A stretch of DNA of 58,573 bases, taken from assembly GCA_946498975.1 (NCBI GenBank), contig CAMMQC010000001.1, positions 64,001 to 122,573 of the forward strand, in the 5' to 3' direction. Shown piece by piece: positions 52,056 to 58,573 of this stretch. The number at the start of each line of letters is the position of its first letter. The stretch's first letter is position 1. Source of the stretch: an uncultured Mycoplasmatota bacterium. Its GTDB lineage: Bacteria > Bacillota_I > Bacilli_A > RF39 > UBA660. The notes beneath the pieces are model-generated. The model made no database searches, was not told the origin of the DNA, and worked only from the letters and a program-made list of their open reading frames with translations. A program made the translations under genes and the position numbers.

Positions 52056-52991
52056 TTATTTTAAAAATTCATTTATTAATTTCTTACTTTCTTTTGTATA
52101 TTCTTTTCTATATTTTTCATATTCTTTTAAAATGGAAGCTTTATTTTCCCTAACATTTTTTATTTTATTAGCAATTTCTCCTATATCATCATCACTATCT
52201 AAAACTAAATATTGTTTTAACTTTGGATAATCATCAAAAATATCAGTATTACCTAGTAAACAAGGAATACCTAAATCCAAACTTTTTAATATTAATTCCA
52301 TATTATTAAATGTAAAATTACAATAAAGATTAATATCATTATCGACAAGAGCATCAAAAGTACTATTAACCTCTTTAGCTTTTATTTCAAAGAAATCAAT
52401 AAAATGTTTAGTAGCAGGCATATTAGGAACTATTTTACAATAATCATAATCTACTAATTTTAAAGCGCTTAATTGGTTATACGTATTATGATTAGGATTA
52501 TAATCATCACCTATCAACCCAATAGAATTATTGCTCTTACTTTTTCTTGACTTAATTTTAACATCAAGTAAAAGATGACTAGCTCTATAACCAGCTTTTT
52601 TTAATACAATGCTTGTAGATTTATCAAGACAAGCAATTTCTTTTATTATATTACGATCATAAAACTCCATAATTCTTGTGTAAGTTCCCCTTACACCACT
52701 ATTTGTTAACTGAGCTAAATTATTTTTATAAACAAATTTAATTTCTCTTTTCTTACTAATATAAGGTAAGATTAAACGATAAGCTTCACACCAATCAAAA
52801 ATAATCAACTTACTACCTTTATTATTAACAAAATCAACAATTTTATTAGCATCATCTTCGCTTAATTCAAAATCTAAATATATAACATTATCAAAACAAA
52901 ACTCTACACTATCTTTAATATCATAATCAGCATCAGGCAATAACACGAGATAAGAATCTTTTTTTAATTTATTTAATCCTTCTATTGTCAT
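52056..52991 (-). CDS. Glycosyltransferase-like protein, GT-B type
   Basis: 311 residues, soluble. The C-terminal half (INLYCNFTFNNMELILKSLDLGIPCLLGNTDIF, DDIGEIANKIKNVRENKASI) matches the sugar-nucleotide-binding half of GT4-like enzymes. It also resembles the C-terminal domain of the larger neighbour at 53001. It is likely a partner or paralogue of that domain. No catalytic assignment beyond fold. Confidence 0.65.
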   Translation of the reverse strand: MTIEGLNKLKKDSYLVLLPDADYDIKDSVEFCFDNVIYLDFELSEDDANKIVDFVNNKGSKLIIFDWCEAYRLILPYISKKREIKFVYKNNLAQLTNSGVRGTYTRIMEFYDRNIIKEIACLDKSTSIVLKKAGYRASHLLLDVKIKSRKSKSNNSIGLIGDDYNPNHNTYNQLSALKLVDYDYCKIVPNMPATKHFIDFFEIKAKEVNSTFDALVDNDINLYCNFTFNNMELILKSLDLGIPCLLGNTDIFDDYPKLKQYLVLDSDDDIGEIANKIKNVRENKASILKEYEKYRKEYTKESKKLINEFLK

Positions 52992-53000
52992 ACTTACCTC

Positions 53001-54794
53001 CTACATTTCCAAAAAGTGTTTAACACTTTCTTTACTTTTTCTATCATTTTCTTTTTTCCATTCTTTATACCATTTCATAACTTTATCTTTATTATCTAAA
53101 CATTTTTTTACTTGTTCAGCAATCAAAACGGGATTCTCTTCATTATTTAAAATAACATAATCTTTTAATTCAGTATTTTTAAAATAATGATGATTATTAC
53201 CAGAAATACAAGGAACTCCTACTTCAAAGCTTTCAATTGGTAACATTGGTGCACATTCAGAATATGTAACATATAAGTTAATTGTATTCTTACTCATTCT
53301 AAGAAGTAACTCATCCCTTGGAATTGGCTTATCTAACCCTTCTAATTTTATACCTAAATCAGCTGCAAACTTTTTAGCTTCTGCATTTAATGGTACCATA
53401 TCAATAACAGCATTAGGTATTAAAGCAGCACTTGCAAGTTGAGCAAACATATTTTTACGCCAATCATCGCATTTAGCAGCATATATACCAAGTCTAACTA
53501 CATCCTTTGGAGGATTTGGTTTAATTTTTTTAGGTAAAATAACATTATTTAATATAAGAGTTGTTTTATATCCTTCATGTTCATAAAAAGGAATGATATT
53601 TTCTTTACATGTTGCAAAAACATCAATAATACCTTCTTTATGAAGTTCAATAATCTCAATATTTCTCTTCCAACCATATGGTTCTGATACTTGAGAGTTT
53701 GAGCCATGCCAAAATACTTTAACTTTTATTTCAGGATTTTCTTCTTTTAAATATATAGCAAGTTCTTTCCATCCTAGACACATAGCACTAAATACTACCT
53801 GCTTAACTTTACTATTTAAAATTGCCTTGCCTACTTTCTTTACATCTTTATCTCTTAACAACTCACCACATCTAACTCTACTATCAAAAAGCTCTATTGT
53901 TGCACTAGTTACACCTAACCATTCAGGATTATGCATAACTAAATAATCACTTTTAATCTTAGAAATATCTTCTAAAGCATTACTTAAATTCTCTAAATAT
54001 TTAGGACTAATCTTTCTTTTATAACGTCTATATAAAACAACTGGAAATAAACAAACTTTAGCACCTCTTTTAACATTTCTTTTTATAAAACGATATACTT
54101 TTAAAATACGTGCCGTATTTTTAGCTCCAAATTTTCTTACCATTTTCATTTCTATTTGTTCATATTTAGGAATCCAAGTAGCATCAAAATAATGAATCAT
54201 ACAAGTGTTTTCTGTAAATTTATTATTTTTAAAATTAAATGATAAAGGGTAAAAATACTCTCTTGGATAAACATATATATTTTTATGCAAGACTTGAATT
54301 TCATTCTTAGTAGGATCAAAATCAAACTCATCTAAAATCTTTGTAATTATTCTTGGTATAGATATTTTATAAAGATCATCCGTTTCAAAATGTTCTAAAC
54401 TTCTATAATAATCAAGCATTCTTTTGGCAAAATATGTCTTAGGTTTAGAAGCTCCCCATACAGCAGCATTAACCATCATAGAATCTTCAACACCAAGAAA
54501 TGTTTCTTTATCAAGTAAAAAATCTATATTCTTAGTAATCATCATATCCGTATCTAAATAAATTCCACCCATCTCATAAATTGCTTTCGTTCTAACATAA
54601 TCAGCTACAAAAGCCCACTTTTTATTCTCATAAGCTTCTTTAATAAATGGACATTCATTTAAATCTACATTGTTTTCATTCCATTCGATAATTTCAAAAT
54701 CAGGAAGATATTTCTTCCAACTTTTAATACATTTTTTAGTTAATTTTGTATATGGCTTACCACCAAACCATACCAAATGTATATATTTTTGCAT
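53001..54794 (-). CDS. Two-domain glycosyltransferase (GT32 plus GT-B-like)
   Basis: Residues 1-220 form a GT32/OCH1-type domain: KYIHLVWFGGKP, SWKKYLPDFEIIEWNE, WAFVADYVRTKAIYEMGGIYLDTDMM with the DxD motif. Residues about 270-597 form a second GT-B-like domain (FWHGSNSQ, LGIYAAKCDDWRKNMFAQ, YSECAPMLPIESFEVGVPCISG, ENPVLIAEQVKKCLDN). Two linkages may thus be made by one protein. The start follows GGAGGAATT. It lies between the exporter ATPase and the paralogous 52056 gene. Confidence 0.85.
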   Translation of the reverse strand: MQKYIHLVWFGGKPYTKLTKKCIKSWKKYLPDFEIIEWNENNVDLNECPFIKEAYENKKWAFVADYVRTKAIYEMGGIYLDTDMMITKNIDFLLDKETFLGVEDSMMVNAAVWGASKPKTYFAKRMLDYYRSLEHFETDDLYKISIPRIITKILDEFDFDPTKNEIQVLHKNIYVYPREYFYPLSFNFKNNKFTENTCMIHYFDATWIPKYEQIEMKMVRKFGAKNTARILKVYRFIKRNVKRGAKVCLFPVVLYRRYKRKISPKYLENLSNALEDISKIKSDYLVMHNPEWLGVTSATIELFDSRVRCGELLRDKDVKKVGKAILNSKVKQVVFSAMCLGWKELAIYLKEENPEIKVKVFWHGSNSQVSEPYGWKRNIEIIELHKEGIIDVFATCKENIIPFYEHEGYKTTLILNNVILPKKIKPNPPKDVVRLGIYAAKCDDWRKNMFAQLASAALIPNAVIDMVPLNAEAKKFAADLGIKLEGLDKPIPRDELLLRMSKNTINLYVTYSECAPMLPIESFEVGVPCISGNNHHYFKNTELKDYVILNNEENPVLIAEQVKKCLDNKDKVMKWYKEWKKENDRKSKESVKHFLEM

Positions 54795-54802
54795 AATTCC
54801 TC

Positions 54803-55543
54803 CTACTTTTTCATTTGTGAATCATAATATTCTTTACATATTTTATCAGTATCACCAATCTTTACAATTTTACCATGTTCAAGCCAAATAACTCTATCAC
54901 ATAATTGCTTAATAGATTCAAGTGAATGTGATACATATAAAACAGTAGTACCGCCTTTAATCATTTCAAGCATTTTTTTCTTACTTTTCTCTTGAAACTT
55001 AATATCACCAACTGACAAAATCTCGTCAACTATTAATATTTCTGGATTAACAATAGTAGCGATAGAAAAAGCAAGTTTCGCAGTCATACCTGAAGAAAAG
55101 TTCTTAACAGGTACATCTAAAAAGTCTCTCAACTCTGAAAACTCAACTATCTCTTCAAATTTGGACTCCAAAAATTCTTTAGAATAACCTAATATAGCAC
55201 CATTCAAGAAAATGTTTTCTCTTGCAGTCAACTCTGAATCAAATCCTGCTCCAAGTTCAATCATCGGGGAAATAACACCATTAACAGTTACCTTTCCTTT
55301 AGTCGGCTTCATAACACCACTAACTACTTTTAACATTGTAGATTTACCAGCACCATTGCTACCTATTAAACCAACAACCTCACCTTTTTTTACACTAAAA
55401 GAAACATCTTTTAAAGCCCAAAATTCTTCTTTTTTCTTCTTAGGTTTATTAAAACTAAAGAAATTAACAAAAGCTTGTTTAATAGAAAATTCTTTTTCAA
55501 TACCTAAATTAAATTTCATTGATACATGTTCTAACCTAATCAT
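54803..55543 (-). CDS. Polysaccharide exporter ATPase, TagH/RfbB-like
   Basis: Walker A GLIGSNGAGKSTMLK, ELGAGFDSELTARENIFLNG (typical of TagH/Wzt), signature NFSSGMTAKLAFSIA, Walker B ILIVDEILSVGD and H-loop YVSHS. At 246 residues it lacks the C-terminal cargo-recognition extension of some homologues. With the permease 11 bp upstream it exports a lipid-linked polymer across the membrane. Confidence 0.93.
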   Translation of the reverse strand: MIRLEHVSMKFNLGIEKEFSIKQAFVNFFSFNKPKKKKEEFWALKDVSFSVKKGEVVGLIGSNGAGKSTMLKVVSGVMKPTKGKVTVNGVISPMIELGAGFDSELTARENIFLNGAILGYSKEFLESKFEEIVEFSELRDFLDVPVKNFSSGMTAKLAFSIATIVNPEILIVDEILSVGDIKFQEKSKKKMLEMIKGGTTVLYVSHSLESIKQLCDRVIWLEHGKIVKIGDTDKICKEYYDSQMKK

Positions 55544-55554
55544 AAAATCCCTCC

Positions 55555-56367
55555 TTATACATAGTAGATAAATTTATCTTGATTTTTCTTAAATACAATT
55601 GCCCCAATTACTAAAGTAACTAAAGCAATTCCCCCTAATAGAACTAGCACTAAAATAGATGGTGCTCTACCATATAAAACTATTTCTCTAGCAGCAGTTA
55701 AAAACTGATATAAGGGATTAAACTTAAATAATGTCTGTAGAGTAGCAGGTAATATCTCAATACTATAGAAAACTGGAGTTAAATAATTCCACATAGTTAA
55801 TACTATACCATAGATATAGAATACATCTCTTAAAAATACAGAAACACAGGATAAGAATAAACTTACACCAACTGTAAATATAAATAGGCATAAAAATATG
55901 TATGGAAGTAATAAATAATAAATATTAAATTCACAAGGATATTGTCCTAAACCAAAATTAGACAAAACAATAATAGCCAACCATGGTATTAATGTAAGCA
56001 CAAAATTAATACCTACAAATATACATTTAGCAACCGGAAATATATATTTTGGAATATAAACTTTATTTATAAGTGAAAAATTAGAAACGACTGATGTCAT
56101 CGCTGTATTAGATGCTTCACTAAAATAATTCCACATAATAATACCAGTCATTAAATAAACAATATAATTTACCCCCTCTACTTGGAATCTAAACATCTGA
56201 GAAAAAACTATGGCCATTACTGTCAATAGCAATATCGGATATAAAAGACTCCATACTACACCTAAAACAGACCTTTTATATTTAACCTTAAAATCTCTAG
56301 ATATTAGCTGAGTCATTAGAAACCAATAATGTTTAATATTTGCAATTATATTTTTCATATTTGTCAT
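55555..56367 (-). CDS. Polysaccharide exporter permease, TagG/RfbA-like
   Basis: 270 residues, six spans. LISRDFKVKYKRSVLGVVWSLLYPILLLTVMAIVFS at the N-terminus and FKFNPLYQFLTAAREIVLYG near the end are standard ABC-2 polysaccharide permease motifs. It is first in the polysaccharide run, after GAGGTG. A terminator 90 bp upstream separates it from the lysozyme gene. Confidence 0.93.
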   Translation of the reverse strand: MTNMKNIIANIKHYWFLMTQLISRDFKVKYKRSVLGVVWSLLYPILLLTVMAIVFSQMFRFQVEGVNYIVYLMTGIIMWNYFSEASNTAMTSVVSNFSLINKVYIPKYIFPVAKCIFVGINFVLTLIPWLAIIVLSNFGLGQYPCEFNIYYLLLPYIFLCLFIFTVGVSLFLSCVSVFLRDVFYIYGIVLTMWNYLTPVFYSIEILPATLQTLFKFNPLYQFLTAAREIVLYGRAPSILVLVLLGGIALVTLVIGAIVFKKNQDKFIYYV

Positions 56368-56417
56368 TTAACTACACCTCACAATAATAATAACATATAT
56401 CATTAATTATTTCAAAA

Positions 56418-56454
56418 TAAAGCTGGATATTAGATAAATTATTTAATATCCAGC
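56418..56454 (-). terminator. Intrinsic terminator of the GH25 gene
   Basis: GCTGGATATT (56422-56431) pairs with AATATCCAGC (56445-56454). On the minus strand TTTATTTT follows. Confidence 0.88.
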
Positions 56455-56465
56455 GATCGCTTTTA

Positions 56466-58573
56466 TTAAAACCAAACACTTGCATCAACATTACCTTCAA
56501 TGCCTGGAATAGATTCACTTGATGAATATTGCCAACCAATATAATTACCATCATAATAACAATAATGATTATATTGGGCTATCCAAGTAATTAGACTTCT
56601 TAAATAATCTGAATTTAATACCGTATCAGCATAATCCTTATATGTATATATTTTAGATATAGAACCATACCCTGCATTAGTCATAGTATTCATGAATCCT
56701 CTTGTTACTTGCTCATACTCATAAGTACCCATATAACTTGTAATACCATTACTTTCTAAATCAAGAAAAATTCCTAAAGTTGGGTTCATATTATATTTTC
56801 TTATCATCTCTAATGTAAAATTAGCATACAATACTCCCTCATTATAATTTTCTGCATAACTGTATATATAGATGCCATATGGTATTCCTAATCGTTGTAA
56901 CTCTCTTATATTTCTAGCAAGCATAGCGTCTTCTTCTTCACAACCAGCTGCTATTCTTAAAATTACACCGTCTACTCCACCTTGACTTATGACAGTATCC
57001 CAATCAATAACACCTTGGTAAGCAGAAACATCGATTACTTTCTTTACATTTTCTCCAATCATAACCCCGAGAGAATTAAAGAAATACTTCTTACCAGTAA
57101 TAGTTACCCAATCATTAGCATAGGTACCATCAGGATAATAATATCTGATATTACCATCAGTATCAGTAACAAAGCCATCACGTAATTTGCCATCAACATT
57201 AAAAACATAATTAACATTATCTATTGTTTTTTCTCCAACTGTCATCTCTCCAGTACTGAGGTCAAAATAATACATATATCCATCAATTAAAACCCAACTG
57301 GTACGCATATGTCCATCATCTCTACTAAAAAATCTAGTTATTCCGTCTACAACTTGAAAACCTGTTTGCATTATACCAGACTCATTAAAATAATAATACT
57401 TATCATCTATCCAAATAAATCCTATTCTCATTTCATGATTATTAATACGACTAAAGAAATAAGTATTTTTTTCATATACTATAAACCCGTATTCTTGTAT
57501 ACCATCATTATTGAAATAATATTTATTATTATCTATTTGCACAATACCTATTTGCATTTTACCAGTTGTAGCATCAAAATAACGAGTTCCTTCTTTCATA
57601 TTAATCCAACCAGTTTGCATTATACCTTCTGTATCAAAATAATAGTAATAATCATCTATCCAAAAAAAACCTGTCCTTAATCTTCCATCATCTCTACTAA
57701 AGAAATAAGTATTTCCATCTATTACTTGAAAACCAGTCAACATTACACCAAAACTATCAAAATAATAAGTTTCTTTACCTATATTTTGTAAGCCTATTTT
57801 AGCAATACCAGTTTTAGAATCAAAATAATATGTTTTATTATCAATTTTTTGCCACTTAGTTAACATATTTCCATATTCATCAAAGCCATAGAAATCTTGA
57901 CCAATTGGGGTTAAAGATGTAGCCATTTTACCATCAGGAAGAAAATACCTATCATTACCTTTTATCTTATGCCAACCAGTTTGCATTATTCCTTTATTAT
58001 CAAAATAATAGTAATAATCGTCTATCCAAAAAAAGCCTGTTTTCAATGGATTATCATTATCTCTACTAAAAAAATAGGTATTACCGTCTATTGTGCGAAA
58101 ACCTTTCGCACGGTTGCCATCTGTATCAAAGTAATATTTATTATTTCCTTCACTATACCAACCAGTTTGCATTATACCATCTGTACCAAAATTATAATAC
58201 TCATCATCTATCCAAGTAATTCCTACTTTCATCTCATTATTACCTTCTCTACTGAAGAAATAAGTATTATCATCTATTATTTGAAAGCCTTTTACTCTTT
58301 TACCATCTAAACCAAAATATGATTTCTTGCCATTACTCTCATACCATGTATTAACTTTCATTATACCATCTGTACCAAAGTTATAATATTCATCATCTAT
58401 CCAAGTAATCCCTACTTTCATCCCATTATTACCTTCTCTACTGAAGAAATAAGTATTACCATCTATTGTTTGAAAGCCTTTTACTCTTTTACCATCTAAA
58501 CCAAAATATGATCTCTCTCCATTACTCTCATACCATGTATTAACTTTCATTATACCATCTGTACCAAAGTTAT
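56466..58573 (-). CDS. GH25 lysozyme with many wall-binding repeats, 5' end beyond window
   Basis: The frame is open to the right edge, so the signal peptide and first repeats are missing; the ATG at 58550 is internal. At least 20 cell-wall/choline-binding-type repeats of about 20 residues (pattern YYF-x-x-x-G-x-M-x-x-G-W) fill the visible N-terminal part. The C-terminal 190 residues are a GH25 muramidase: KVIDVSAYQGVIDW, GVILRIAAG, PYGIYIYSYA, GIFLDLES with the catalytic Asp/Glu, and ending ASVWF. It would cleave the glycan backbone of peptidoglycan at the cell surface. It lies upstream of the polysaccharide exporter genes, separated from them by a terminator. Confidence 0.92.
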   Translation of the reverse strand, partial: NFGTDGIMKVNTWYESNGERSYFGLDGKRVKGFQTIDGNTYFFSREGNNGMKVGITWIDDEYYNFGTDGIMKVNTWYESNGKKSYFGLDGKRVKGFQIIDDNTYFFSREGNNEMKVGITWIDDEYYNFGTDGIMQTGWYSEGNNKYYFDTDGNRAKGFRTIDGNTYFFSRDNDNPLKTGFFWIDDYYYYFDNKGIMQTGWHKIKGNDRYFLPDGKMATSLTPIGQDFYGFDEYGNMLTKWQKIDNKTYYFDSKTGIAKIGLQNIGKETYYFDSFGVMLTGFQVIDGNTYFFSRDDGRLRTGFFWIDDYYYYFDTEGIMQTGWINMKEGTRYFDATTGKMQIGIVQIDNNKYYFNNDGIQEYGFIVYEKNTYFFSRINNHEMRIGFIWIDDKYYYFNESGIMQTGFQVVDGITRFFSRDDGHMRTSWVLIDGYMYYFDLSTGEMTVGEKTIDNVNYVFNVDGKLRDGFVTDTDGNIRYYYPDGTYANDWVTITGKKYFFNSLGVMIGENVKKVIDVSAYQGVIDWDTVISQGGVDGVILRIAAGCEEEDAMLARNIRELQRLGIPYGIYIYSYAENYNEGVLYANFTLEMIRKYNMNPTLGIFLDLESNGITSYMGTYEYEQVTRGFMNTMTNAGYGSISKIYTYKDYADTVLNSDYLRSLITWIAQYNHYCYYDGNYIGWQYSSSESIPGIEGNVDASVWF
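58177..58573. repeat. 189-bp near-identical tandem repeats in the wall-binding region
   Basis: The phrase CCATCTGTACCAAA recurs at 58177, 58366 and 58555, giving a 189-bp period (63 residues, three binding repeats). The two full copies differ at few positions and the third runs off the edge. Such recent tandem copies suggest that repeat number varies between strains. Confidence 0.85.

Noticed and set aside
56453-56460. GCGATCGC palindrome resembling a HIP1 site.
   Set aside because: A single occurrence was noticed; no pattern supports a function.
56372-56554. A 60-codon frame across the GH25 3' end and terminator.
   Set aside because: It overlaps the well-supported GH25 coding end and the terminator, and has no ribosome binding site.
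57309-58310. Plus-strand frames opposite the GH25 repeats.
   Set aside because: They are shadow frames produced by the repeat codon pattern, with no start signals.
57309-58573. A CRISPR array suggested by regular repeats at the right end.
   Set aside because: The repeats are coding, about 20 residues long and without unique spacers; they are wall-binding modules of the lysozyme.

Overview
The window is AT-rich DNA (below about 30% G+C by eye). It uses the standard code, strong AGGAGG-type ribosome binding sites and a few TTG starts. Gene content is that of a host-associated, Gram-positive-type Bacillota (Bacilli/Erysipelotrichia or a related uncultured gut lineage): FtsK/SpoIIIE, a YrrN/YrrO pair, a YlbJ/YlbL pair, a UvrX/YolD pair, LCP and GH25 wall proteins, and a TagGH-like exporter. 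This placement is an inference from gene content; no rRNA is present.

Left part (1-16 kb). A HerA/VirD4-like ATPase runs off the left edge. An intact ISAs1-family element with a 9-bp target duplication has landed inside an intrinsic terminator. Beside it is a candidate type I toxin-antitoxin locus: a 25-residue hydrophobic peptide facing an antisense promoter. Next comes a long minus-strand housekeeping run (ftsK, two U32 proteins, a small unknown gene, dgt, a divergent folD, desulfoferrodoxin, an AraC/GyrI-type regulator). It is followed by an AlbA_2 regulator, a Ca2+/Na+ antiporter, an alpha/beta-hydrolase-like protein and a superoxide dismutase.

Middle (16-41 kb). There are several unrecognised proteins, an SOS-type uvrX-yolD operon with a LexA-like operator, a second AlbA_2 protein and one tRNA-Leu(GAG). 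A cell-envelope group follows: a dockerin-bearing glucosaminidase, a cohesin-bearing membrane protein, a coiled-coil membrane protein and a phosphodiester glycosidase. It diverges from an LCP protein with a C-terminal PASTA-like domain. After it come an AAA_14 ATPase, a decayed HD-domain gene, ylbL and ylbJ, two prepilin-like genes diverging from a GspE/PilB ATPase, a PEP-synthase-like protein, an L-lactate dehydrogenase and another AAA_14 ATPase. A 44-bp repeat of the ylbL 3' end flanks the AAA_14/HD segment.

Right part (41.6-58.6 kb). A NatAB-like ABC pair is followed by a surface-polysaccharide locus, all on the minus strand: TagG/TagH-like exporter, a two-domain glycosyltransferase and its single-domain paralogue, a pyruvyltransferase, a GT-C membrane enzyme, an acyltransferase, a polyprenyl-phosphate-type GT2 with DUF2304 and SMR-like partners, UDP-galactopyranose mutase and a further GT2. 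It probably makes and exports a galactofuranose-containing polymer. The window ends inside a GH25 lysozyme with many wall-binding repeats.

The strongest leads are the cohesin-dockerin pair on wall enzymes, the candidate type I toxin-antitoxin next to the IS, the FolD lacking its catalytic lysine, and the repeat-flanked segment containing a doubly damaged HD gene.
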